Made by a program: the position numbers and the translations under genes. Positions 8,032-15,323 of a stretch of DNA of 64,000 nt are shown here, piece by piece. Position 1 is the first letter of the stretch. Every line of letters begins with the position of its first letter. The stretch lies in NCBI GenBank assembly GCA_034435035.1, contig DAOTXW010000061.1, forward strand, positions 27,776-91,775, given 5' to 3'. Below the pieces are notes generated by a model. It searched no databases, was not told the DNA's origin, and worked only from the letters and a program-made list of their open reading frames with translations. This DNA is from JAHEME01 sp034435035. GTDB lineage: Bacteria; Chloroflexota; Anaerolineae; Aggregatilineales; UBA3940.

Positions 8032-9018
8032 TTAATAGGCCGCCAGCTCGCGGATGGCCGCCGCGATGCGATCGACGTTCGGCATGAACCAGTCCTGCAT
8101 GGCATGGCTGAATGGCACGCCGGGCACGTCCGGCCCGGCCAGCCGGCGGATCGGCCCGTCCATGTACTCAAAGCCCTCGTCGCTGAGCAGGGCGGCGATC
8201 TCCGCCCCGTAGCCCAGAAAACGGTTGTCCTCGTAGACGATCAGCGCCTTGCCGGTCTTCCTGAACGACTCCAGCACCGTCTCCCGGTCCAGCGGGGCCA
8301 GCGTGCGCAGGTCCACCACCTCGGCGGCGATGCCGTCTTCGGCGGCCACTTTCTCGGCGGCCTGGAGGGTGTAATAGTGCATCATGCCGTAGGCGTAGAC
8401 GGTCAGGTCGCCGCCCCGGCGGGTGATATTCGCCGGGCCGATGGGGATCGTGTATTCGCCTTCCGGCACCTCGCCCTTGATCAGCCGGTAGCCCTTCTTG
8501 GGTTCGAAGAACAGCACGGGGTTGGGGTCGCGCACCGCCGACTTCAGCAGCCCTTTGGCATCGGCCGGGCTGGAGGGGATGACCACCTTCAGCCCCGGCA
8601 CATGGGCGAAGAACGCCTCGACGCTCTGCGAGTGATACAGCCCGCCGCCGATGCCGCCGCCGTAGGGCGAGCGGATGGTCATGGGCACGGTCCATTCGCC
8701 GTTGGAGCGGTAGCAGATGCGGGCCGCCTCGCTGACGATCTGGTTGAAGGCGGGGTGGATGAAGTCCGCAAACTGGATCTCGCAGATCGGGCGCAGCCCG
8801 GCCAGCGCCGCGCCGATGCCGATGCCGACGATGCTCAGCTCGGCCAGCGGCGAGTCAATCACCCGGTTCGGGCCGTACCTGTCATAGAGGCCCAGCGTGG
8901 CGCGGAAGACGCCGCCGCGCGGCCCTACATCCTCGCCGGTGATGAACACGCGCTCGTCGCGGGCCATTTCCTCATCCATGGCCTCGCGCACGGCGTCGAT
9001 CAGGGTCAGCTCAGGCAT
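8032..9018 (-). CDS. 2-oxoacid dehydrogenase E1 component, beta subunit
   Basis: Transketolase-like beta subunit (328 residues) of a thiamine-diphosphate-dependent 2-oxoacid dehydrogenase. It pairs with the alpha subunit encoded three bases upstream. The family signatures LIDAVREAMDEEM, GEDVGPRGGVFRAT, a TPP-contact region around the SPLAEL segment and the C-terminal Rossmann-like YEDNRFLGYGAEIAALL are all visible. GGAGG lies seven bases before ATG 9018. The alpha/beta split rather than a single E1 chain fits Gram-positive-type pyruvate or branched-chain complexes. Substrate choice cannot be settled from sequence alone. Confidence 0.94.
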   Translation of the reverse strand: MPELTLIDAVREAMDEEMARDERVFITGEDVGPRGGVFRATLGLYDRYGPNRVIDSPLAELSIVGIGIGAALAGLRPICEIQFADFIHPAFNQIVSEAARICYRSNGEWTVPMTIRSPYGGGIGGGLYHSQSVEAFFAHVPGLKVVIPSSPADAKGLLKSAVRDPNPVLFFEPKKGYRLIKGEVPEGEYTIPIGPANITRRGGDLTVYAYGMMHYYTLQAAEKVAAEDGIAAEVVDLRTLAPLDRETVLESFRKTGKALIVYEDNRFLGYGAEIAALLSDEGFEYMDGPIRRLAGPDVPGVPFSHAMQDWFMPNVDRIAAAIRELAAY

Positions 9019-9021
9019 GGG

Positions 9022-10068
9022 TCACCCCTCCTCGACAGGCGCAAACAGCGGCCCCAGCGCGTCCTCAGGGGCCGGATAGGGCGCGGCTTCGGCGGCGGCA
9101 TGGGCCGCATCCACCTCATCCCGGGCGCGGGCTTCCATCTCATCCAGCAGCGTTGGCGTCAGCAGGCCCCGGTCGGTCAGGTAAGCCTGGAAGCGGAGGA
9201 TCGGGTCGCGCTTCTTCCACTCCTCCACCTCTTCGCGGGCGCGGTAGGTGCGGTCGTCATCGTCGGAGGAATGCGGCGTCGGGCGGTAGGTCTTGGCCTC
9301 GAGCAGGGTCGCGCCGCCGCCGGCGCGGGCGCGGTCGGCAGCTTCCTTCACCGCCCGGTACGAGGCCAGCACGTCATTGCCATCGCAGATGGCGCCGGCG
9401 ACGCCGAACATCGGGGCGCGGTCGGCCACGTTCGGGATGGCCATCTGCATGGTGATCGGGACGGAGATCGCGTAGACGTTGTTCTGCACCACACAGATCA
9501 GCGGCAGCCGGTGGACGCCCGCCCAGTTCAGCCCCTCGTAGAAGTCGCCCTCGCTGGTCGAGCCTTCGCCCAGGTCGGTGATGGCCAGGCGATCCTCGCC
9601 GCGCAGCTTGCACGCCAGCGCCATCCCCGCGGCATGGGGCACCTGGGTGGCGACCGGGCTGCTGCCCGTGACCACGTTGGCCCGCTTCAGCCCCCAGTGC
9701 GAGGGCATCTGCCGCGCCCCGCTGGACGGCTCGCCGGCCTTGCCGAACAGACCGAGCATGAACTCGGTCGGCGTCAGGCCGAGGGCGATCATCAGCGAGA
9801 GGTCGCGGTAGTAGGGCAGCACATAGTCATAGCCGGGCCGGATGGCGAAGGCCATCGCCACCTGGATGGCCTCGTGCCCCAGCCCGGAGATGTGGAAGGC
9901 GATCTTGCCCTGGCGGTGCAGCACCCAGGCTCGCTCATCCAGCCGGCGGGCGCGGAGCATCTGCCAGAACATATCCAGCAGGACTGCGTCCTCCAGATCC
10001 ACCCCGGAGTCGTCGATCTCGATCGGCGGCAGCTCGATCGGGATATTCTCGCGCAGGTCATTGATCAT
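9022..10068 (-). CDS. 2-oxoacid dehydrogenase E1 component, alpha subunit
   Basis: Thiamine-diphosphate-binding alpha subunit of 348 residues that decarboxylates the 2-oxoacid. The TPP motif runs from LGEGSTSEGDFYEG to VVQNN (GDG-like start, NN end). The substrate-side region GHEAIQVAMAFAIRPG and the phosphorylation-loop-like segment TYRPTPHSSDDDD are also seen; the latter favours the branched-chain/pyruvate E1 alpha group. An AGGAG site precedes ATG 10068 by nine bases. E1 beta starts after a three-base gap, and the DUF169 gene ends 24 bp upstream on the same strand. Confidence 0.94.
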   Translation of the reverse strand: MINDLRENIPIELPPIEIDDSGVDLEDAVLLDMFWQMLRARRLDERAWVLHRQGKIAFHISGLGHEAIQVAMAFAIRPGYDYVLPYYRDLSLMIALGLTPTEFMLGLFGKAGEPSSGARQMPSHWGLKRANVVTGSSPVATQVPHAAGMALACKLRGEDRLAITDLGEGSTSEGDFYEGLNWAGVHRLPLICVVQNNVYAISVPITMQMAIPNVADRAPMFGVAGAICDGNDVLASYRAVKEAADRARAGGGATLLEAKTYRPTPHSSDDDDRTYRAREEVEEWKKRDPILRFQAYLTDRGLLTPTLLDEMEARARDEVDAAHAAAEAAPYPAPEDALGPLFAPVEEG

Positions 10069-10092
10069 GCCGGTTATCTCCTTGCGGCGCGG

Positions 10093-10887
10093 TCACTCAG
10101 CCGGGACGTCCGGGGCGCGGCCCGCCCAGATGTCGTCCATCGTCATATAGTGATCGGGGAAACGCGGGGTGTAGCGCAGGAAGCCGGGGATCGGGTAGCG
10201 AACGCCGCCCTCGTGCGTGCCCGCCAGCCCCTCCAGGATCCACTCCACCTTACTGGCCGGGATGGTGAAGGCCATCTCGCCGTCTTCGGTCTGGGCGAAC
10301 ACACGATCGCCGTAGCAGGGCAGGATCACCTGGCATTCGTCGGTCTTCATGGTGGTGATCACCGCATCGGCGCAGTCCAGCCGCCCGCTGAAGGACGAGG
10401 ACAGCCGCCCGCCGGTCTTCCACAGCCGGGCGGTGAGCAGGCGCATCACCTGCGCGGAATTGCCGTAGATCAGGATCACGTGCGGCTCGAAGGCCGTCCG
10501 GTGCAGCGGCGCACAGACCACGCCCTGCCACTGCCCGTGCGTCCACTTATCGACGCCCAGTTCGGTGATGACGCCCGCCGCCGGGGTTTCGGTATACATG
10601 CCCGCGCAGGTCAGCCCGTTGAGGAAGTAGTTGGGCATCGGCTCGAAGCCCCACACCGCCCGCGCCAGCGGGCACGACAGGTCATCGCGGTCCATGGCCA
10701 GCGCCCAGCCGTAGCGGCGGCTCATGGCGAAGCCCTGACAGATGGCGATCTGCTCGCCGAGATCGGCGCGGGGCCGTTTGACGCGCGGCGGGTACGGCTC
10801 GCCGGGGGCGATCATGCGGATGGCAACCGGAAAGGTCGCCGGCCGGACGTGCTGGCTCAGCGCGTCGTTCAGAGCATTGACATCCAT
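10093..10887 (-). CDS. DUF169 domain protein
   Basis: Protein of 264 residues matching the DUF169 (COG2043) family, whose function is not established. Supporting features are the early segment PVAIRMIAPGEPYP, the cysteine-bearing DLSCPLARAVWGF and LTCAGMYTE, and the C-terminal PCYGDRVFAQTEDGEMAFTIP, which is highly characteristic. I choose ATG 10887, preceded by GAGGAA; the frame stays open upstream but without a plausible start context. It is the first gene of the transcription unit leading to E1 alpha, E1 beta, SGNH and E2, which suggests a link to 2-oxoacid or acyl-CoA metabolism. That link is inference from position only. Confidence 0.8.
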   Translation of the reverse strand: MDVNALNDALSQHVRPATFPVAIRMIAPGEPYPPRVKRPRADLGEQIAICQGFAMSRRYGWALAMDRDDLSCPLARAVWGFEPMPNYFLNGLTCAGMYTETPAAGVITELGVDKWTHGQWQGVVCAPLHRTAFEPHVILIYGNSAQVMRLLTARLWKTGGRLSSSFSGRLDCADAVITTMKTDECQVILPCYGDRVFAQTEDGEMAFTIPASKVEWILEGLAGTHEGGVRYPIPGFLRYTPRFPDHYMTMDDIWAGRAPDVPAE

Positions 10888-10985
10888 CTCGGTTTGTTCC
10901 TCGCTGAACGGGTCGGCGGGGCGATGCCCCCGTATATGCCTCCACTGGCGGGGGTATTGTAACCGCAACGATCCGGCCCGCGCAA

Positions 10986-11768
10986 TCACGGCGCGGGCGC
11001 GGGGGTCGGCTCGATCAGCGGCGGCGCGGTGGCCTCCGGGACGGGGGTGGCGGTGAGCGCGGTGGCCGCCGGCTCAGGCGGCGGCAGCCCCGCCTCGATC
11101 ACCTGCAGATTGTCGAAGGCGGCCTGAAAGCCCCCGTACTGCGAGCTTTCGCCGATCAGCCCTACCAGCCCGGACTCGGCGTTCAGCCCGCTGACCTGGC
11201 TGACCGGGGCGCCGTTGATGCTGAGCGCCAGCGACCCGTCCGCCAGCTCGATGCGCAGGTGGTTGCTCTGCTCGCCGGGCAGGATGGCGTAGGCCACCGT
11301 CAGCCCGCCGATGAGCGACTGCTGCCCCGCGCACCAGTCCTGGCAGGCGCCGATGTCGTAGCGCCCGTCGTCGGTGATCACCACATACAGGAAGGAGGAC
11401 AGGTCGCTGCTGCCCAGCAGGAGCAGGCCGTAGGCGCTGGCCTCCGGCCCGCTGACGAAGCGGGCATCCACCTCATAGACGCCATCGCCGAAGCGGCGGT
11501 TCTGGTGCGCCCAGGCCAGGTACGAGGGGTGCAGGAGGGTCAGGAGGTACTCGCCGTTCTCGACCGCGCCGATGCTGGCCTCCGTCTGGCCGATCAGCCA
11601 GCTCCCCGGGCTGTCGAACGGCTCCACATACGGCCCCTCCGCGGTGATCACGATCACGGTCGGGCGCGGCGGCGGGCCGGGGCTCAGCGGCAGGTTGCAG
11701 GCGCTCAGGCCGGCTGCGCACAGAAGGCCCGCCGGCAGTGCCCTCCAGAGCCGGCGGCCCGGAGTCAT
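10986..11768 (-). CDS. lipoprotein with LamG/DUF1080-like beta-sandwich domain
   Basis: Exported lipoprotein of 260 residues. The signal peptide ends in lipobox LSAC with C24 as the lipidated residue. The body resembles a concanavalin-like (DUF1080/LamG) fold, with an even pattern of beta strands from 'PYVEPFDSPGSWLIG' through 'FQAAFDNLQVIE'. A Pro/Thr/Ala tail closes the protein. The start ATG at 11768 overlaps the stop of the membrane Fe-S oxidoreductase gene as ATGA, so the two are translationally coupled. No catalytic motif is visible; a binding role at the cell surface is likely. Confidence 0.75.
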   Translation of the reverse strand: MTPGRRLWRALPAGLLCAAGLSACNLPLSPGPPPRPTVIVITAEGPYVEPFDSPGSWLIGQTEASIGAVENGEYLLTLLHPSYLAWAHQNRRFGDGVYEVDARFVSGPEASAYGLLLLGSSDLSSFLYVVITDDGRYDIGACQDWCAGQQSLIGGLTVAYAILPGEQSNHLRIELADGSLALSINGAPVSQVSGLNAESGLVGLIGESSQYGGFQAAFDNLQVIEAGLPPPEPAATALTATPVPEATAPPLIEPTPAPAP

Positions 11769-13783
11769 GCCAGCGCCTCGCTGACCAGCACCGCGATGTC
11801 CCGCACGGCCACCCGATCGGTCACCCCGGCGCTCTGCGCCGCCGAGGTCAGCATGATGGTGCAGAACGGGCAGGCCGTCCCGACCGTGGCGGCCCCGGTG
11901 CGGAGCGCCTCCTGCAGGCGCTGCGCGTTGACCGGGCGCTCCTGGTGCGTCTCGAACCACACCTGCGCGCCGCCGCCGCCGCAGCACAGCCCCCGGTCGC
12001 GGCTGCGAGCCATCTCCACCAGGCTGACGCCGGCCCCGGCCAGCGCCTGACGCGGCGGGTCGTAGATCTCGTTGTAGCGGCCCAGATAGCAGGAATCATG
12101 GAAGGTGAGCAGCTCGTTGAGGGGGCGGGTCAGCTTGAGGTCGCCGCGGGCCGTCAGCATCGTGAGGTACTGGCTGTGATGCACCACATCGTAGCGGCCG
12201 CCGAACTGCGGGTATTCGTTGCGGAAGGTGTTGAAGCAGTGCGGGCAGTGCGTGACCAGCGTGTGGAACTCATAGCGGTCGAAGGCGGCGATGTTGGAGT
12301 GCGCCGCTTCCTGAAAGAGGTACTCGTTGCCGGCGCGGCGCGCCCATTCGCAGTTGCAGCGCTCCTCATCGCCCAGCACCGCATAGTCGATGCCCGCCGC
12401 CTCAAACAGGCGCACCATCGCGCGGGCCGTCTTCTGGCCCTCCGGGTCGTAGGAGCCGGCGCAGCCCACCCAGTACAGCACATCGGCCTTCTTCTTCTGC
12501 GCCATGAGCGGCACAGCCAGCCCCTGCGCCCAGTCCATGCGCGAGCCGCGGGGGTTGCCCCAGGGGTTGCCGGCGCGTTCGGCCTGGGTCATCGCATTGG
12601 CCAGCAGATCGGGCACATTGCCTTCCATCAGCGTCAGGTGGCGGCGCATGTCAACGATCGCATCGACATGCTCGATCAGCACCGGGCACTCGCTGACGCA
12701 GGCCCGGCAGGTGGTGCAGGCCCAGAGCGCTCCCTCGCTGACCAGCGCCCCCGGCAGCGGCATCCCGTCCGCCCGGCTGCCGGGCCGGTGGGCGTCGATC
12801 TGCGGCGCGTAGCGGTCGAGGCCGGCCCGGATGTCGAGGATCACCTGTTTGGGGTTCAGCGGCGTGCCGGCCATCCAGGCCGGGCAGGCGACCTGACAGC
12901 GCCCGCACTCGGTGCAGGCATCCGCCTGAATGAGCTGCATCGGAGAGAGGTCCACCAGCTGCCCCGCGCCGAACGTCTCAATCGAGTCGTCGTCCAGATT
13001 CAGCGGACGCAGCGCCCCGGCAGGCCGCAGGCTGGAGAAGAAGATGCTCAGCGGCGAGGTCAGGATATGCCGGGTGGGCAGGTCGAGAAACAGCACGTAG
13101 ATCAGCCCGGTGATGCCGAAGTGCGTCACCCACGCCGCCAGGTGCAGCCCGCGCAGCGTTTCCTCCGCCGGGTTGAAGGCCAGGATCAGGCGGCTGACCG
13201 CGTAACCCGCGAACGACCAGAAGCGCCAGGCCGGCTGGACGGCGGCCAGCCGCAGCCCCTCGATCAGCAGGCCGCTGAGCAGGTCGATCAGGAAGATCCA
13301 CAGCATCGCCTGAAAGCCGGCGGAGTAGGTCAGGCTGACCGGGCGGGCCAGCAGGCGGCGGCCCAGCGCCAGCGCCAGCGCGCTGAGGCCGGCCACCGTC
13401 ATGAAGTCCAGCACCAGCTCGTAGATCAGGTAGAACTCGCCCTGCAGCAGGCGGGCGCCGAGGATCAGGTACCAGATGTCGTAGTCCAGCGTGGCCAGGA
13501 CGGTGCCGATGAACAGCGTCACGAACGCGGCGAACAGCGCCAGATGCATCAGGCCGGCATAGGTCTCCCGCGCGAGGCGGGCCTGCAGGATCGCATAGCG
13601 CAGCACCCGTCCCAGGCGCTGCGGCAGATGGTCGCGCTCCAGCCGCCCGCCGCCTTTGAGCCAGCGGCGCGCGCGCAGCACCAGCCGGCCCGCCAGGATG
13701 GCGACGGCCAGCCCCTGCGTCACGTACAGGAGGATCTGCGCCCAGGCCGGGATATTCCAGTAAGTGTCGCGGAATGGCGTCAT
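11765..13783 (-). CDS. membrane Fe-S oxidoreductase with CCG domains (EMO/DUF224-like)
   Basis: Predicted membrane electron carrier of 672 residues. The first 260 residues hold about six membrane helices resembling a NarI-type cytochrome b domain. Two [4Fe-4S] ferredoxin motifs follow, CTECGRCQVACP near 288 and CTTCRACVSECP near 355. Then come two HdrB/GlpC-type cysteine-rich regions: WVGC, CNCE (in place of the usual CC pair) and HCPHC (443-512), and SCYLG, CCGGGG and CPFC (560-637). This layout matches ETF:menaquinone oxidoreductases (EMO) and related heterodisulfide-reductase-like proteins that feed beta-oxidation electrons to the quinone pool. No etfAB or acyl-CoA dehydrogenase gene is nearby. 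ATG 13783 is chosen as the first codon of the helical domain. Confidence 0.85.
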   Translation of the reverse strand: MTPFRDTYWNIPAWAQILLYVTQGLAVAILAGRLVLRARRWLKGGGRLERDHLPQRLGRVLRYAILQARLARETYAGLMHLALFAAFVTLFIGTVLATLDYDIWYLILGARLLQGEFYLIYELVLDFMTVAGLSALALALGRRLLARPVSLTYSAGFQAMLWIFLIDLLSGLLIEGLRLAAVQPAWRFWSFAGYAVSRLILAFNPAEETLRGLHLAAWVTHFGITGLIYVLFLDLPTRHILTSPLSIFFSSLRPAGALRPLNLDDDSIETFGAGQLVDLSPMQLIQADACTECGRCQVACPAWMAGTPLNPKQVILDIRAGLDRYAPQIDAHRPGSRADGMPLPGALVSEGALWACTTCRACVSECPVLIEHVDAIVDMRRHLTLMEGNVPDLLANAMTQAERAGNPWGNPRGSRMDWAQGLAVPLMAQKKKADVLYWVGCAGSYDPEGQKTARAMVRLFEAAGIDYAVLGDEERCNCEWARRAGNEYLFQEAAHSNIAAFDRYEFHTLVTHCPHCFNTFRNEYPQFGGRYDVVHHSQYLTMLTARGDLKLTRPLNELLTFHDSCYLGRYNEIYDPPRQALAGAGVSLVEMARSRDRGLCCGGGGAQVWFETHQERPVNAQRLQEALRTGAATVGTACPFCTIMLTSAAQSAGVTDRVAVRDIAVLVSEALA

Positions 13784-13921
13784 GGGTGGTGGCTCCGGGA
13801 GCCGGCGCCAGGCAGGCCAGGCCGCTCCCCTTCTACAGGTTGGGATCAGACAGACGCCGGGCTGGCGTGCGGGGCAGTGTAGCACGGGGGATCGGGATCG
13901 ACAAACTGGCCCCGGGATCAC

Positions 13922-13946
13922 AAAACCCGCGCCGGGCGACGCGGGC
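13922..13946 (-). terminator. terminator after the 64-residue protein gene
   Basis: On the minus strand a CCCGCG/CGCGGG stem with an eight-base loop is followed by TTTTG. It lies 31 bp past the stop codon of the small gene at 13977-14171. Confidence 0.6.
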
Positions 13947-13976
13947 TTGCAGGCATGGTTTCTGGCAAGGGAAGGG

Positions 13977-14171
13977 CTAGCCCTTCTCCTCCGGGACCTT
14001 CATTTTATCCCAGGTTTCCTTGCTGCAGAACTTGGTGAGCTTGCGGCCATCTTTGGTGTAGGCACGCAGCGCATAGCGGACCTGGCCGTTCTTCTGCGTG
14101 TACTTCACCTTCTTCAGGTCGGCATCCGGGATGCTGACCTTCTTACGGGTCTTGACATCATAGAAGTCCAT
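13977..14171 (-). CDS. small basic protein, unknown function (possibly DUF5679-like)
   Basis: A 64-residue, lysine-rich protein beginning MDFYDVKTRKK, with predicted short beta strands and one cysteine. A GGAG site lies eight bases before the ATG, a near-consensus promoter lies upstream, and a terminator follows, so it is an independent and probably well-expressed gene. The strand pattern, with a 'KKV...D' start and a 'NGQVRYALRAYTKDG' middle, faintly recalls the DUF5679 zinc-ribbon family, but the paired cysteines of that family are absent. I do not assign a function. A nucleic-acid-binding role would fit the charge but is only a guess. Confidence 0.75.
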   Translation of the reverse strand: MDFYDVKTRKKVSIPDADLKKVKYTQKNGQVRYALRAYTKDGRKLTKFCSKETWDKMKVPEEKG

Positions 14172-14238
14172 GACTTGTTCTCCTTGCGGCTCTGCATAAT
14201 ACGCCTCGTTTGCCCAGTTTGCGAAGCGTCTGTACCCT

Positions 14239-14267
14239 ATCGTACGCATACCTGAGCGGTTTGTCAA
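14239..14267 (-). promoter_or_regulatory. sigma-70 promoter of the 64-residue protein gene
   Basis: Minus-strand TTGACA (14267-14262), a 17-bp spacer and TACGAT (14244-14239). It is the best promoter in the neighbourhood and lies about 70 bp upstream of the start codon. I see nothing else in 14172-14364. Confidence 0.75.
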
Positions 14268-14364
14268 CACAAAACCGACCATTTGTGCTGATTTCGTGCC
14301 TGCCAGGGGAAACTCTAACCATAAATTAACCGCCGGCGTCTTCCCTGCCTGCCGCAGGCAGCCC

Positions 14365-14841
14365 TCAGGCCGAGGCGGCGATCTCGCGGATACGGGCCGG
14401 GGTGAGGGTGAAGGCCCGCGCAAAGCCGGCCACAAAGCGGGCGCGGGCGATCGTCAGCGCGTACAGGCCGAAGTCGGCCAGCTCGAACAGCGCCGCGCTG
14501 GAGGGCAGGCGGGCCAGGTAGACCGCGCGTGCCTCCGCATAAGCCGGCGACTCGCGGGGGATCGGCACAGCCGCCCCCGAGAGGGTGACCCGCGGGATCT
14601 GCTGCGGATCGCCGCCGGGCATCTCCGGCGCGTGAATCAGCGCGGCGTACGGGCCGCCCGCCGCCAGCCCACGGGTGTGGCGGGCCAGCGACGAGGCATG
14701 CACCAGCAGCGCCCCGGCATCCGGCTGGAGCGCGAAGGGCAGCAGGCCCAGCACCGGCTCGCCCTCCACCAGCACCGCCAGCGACAGGATGCGCTCGCGG
14801 GTAAGCAGGGTTCTGAGCAGCACTTCGTCATCGGGAGTCAT
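14365..14841 (-). CDS. HugZ-like pyridoxamine-phosphate-oxidase-fold protein
   Basis: A 158-residue split-barrel protein of the FMN/heme-binding HugZ/PNPOx-like superfamily. It starts with a helix (LLRTLLTRERILSLAVL), continues with the barrel strand and loop GLLPFALQPDAGALLVHAS (typical substrate/cofactor side), and has LARHTRGLAAGGPYAALI and the late helix-strand AAALFELADFGLYALTI motif. Members bind FMN, F420 or heme; which one cannot be decided here. It is monocistronic, divergent from the gene at 14971. Confidence 0.75.
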   Translation of the reverse strand: MTPDDEVLLRTLLTRERILSLAVLVEGEPVLGLLPFALQPDAGALLVHASSLARHTRGLAAGGPYAALIHAPEMPGGDPQQIPRVTLSGAAVPIPRESPAYAEARAVYLARLPSSAALFELADFGLYALTIARARFVAGFARAFTLTPARIREIAASA

Positions 14842-14907
14842 GGCGGATCCTCAAGCGGCCAGCAGAGCGCCTGCCCCGGATTGTAGCACAGGCCGCCGCC
14901 GGCGCGA

Positions 14908-14936
14908 TTGACCCCGATCGGGCAGGATGTTATGAT
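14908..14936 (+). promoter_or_regulatory. sigma-70 promoter of the 105-residue domain gene
   Basis: TTGACC, a 17-bp spacer and TATGAT, located 34 bp before ATG 14971. It lies in the short divergent region between the HugZ-like gene and the plus-strand pair. Confidence 0.7.
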
Positions 14937-14970
14937 GGAGCCGGACGCACCGCCAACACGGAGAGAATGC

Positions 14971-15288
14971 ATGGCACAGGGCTACGACTATCACTTTATG
15001 GTGCTGGCTCCCGGCCTGCAGAGCGCATGGTTCTTTCAGGCGGCCCGCCGCTTCTGGCAGCACTTCCAGCCGATCGTGACCGATCAGGTCGAACTGCTCT
15101 CGTACATCCCGCCCGATGCCAGCGTGGCGGTGACGCTGCTGGCCCGTCCCGATACGGCCAATTACATGCGCGAGCAGATCGAGGAGCAGCGGCCGGGCAT
15201 TCATCTGGATATGATCGTGGTCGATGACCTGCCGCTGATGGAATCGATCCTCAACGCCCGCGCCGACTCGGGCCTGCCCTTTGGCTAA
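14971..15288 (+). CDS. stand-alone copy of an unknown 100-residue domain
   Basis: A 105-residue protein with no signal peptide. It starts at ATG 14971 behind a GGAGAG site. The sequence (VLAPGLQSAWFFQAARRFWQ, then SVAVTLLARPDTANYM, then a mixed alpha/beta tail ending PFG) aligns without gaps to the last 100 residues of the next gene product, with about half of the positions identical by my manual count. I do not recognise the family. The predicted alternation of helix and strand suggests a compact alpha/beta or ferredoxin-like fold. It is 35 bp from the fused copy and almost certainly cotranscribed with it. Confidence 0.85.
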   Translation: MAQGYDYHFMVLAPGLQSAWFFQAARRFWQHFQPIVTDQVELLSYIPPDASVAVTLLARPDTANYMREQIEEQRPGIHLDMIVVDDLPLMESILNARADSGLPFG

Positions 15289-15323
15289 CTGACCTTTGCT
15301 GACACCTCAGGGATCGAAACGCC

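Noticed and set aside
1828..10962. Very long open frames on the plus strand (748, 483, 1117 and 952 codons) opposite the minus-strand genes
   Set aside because: They encode Arg/Gly/Ala/Gln-rich nonsense without domains or ribosome sites, and they mirror well-supported genes. This is the usual antisense openness of high-GC coding DNA.
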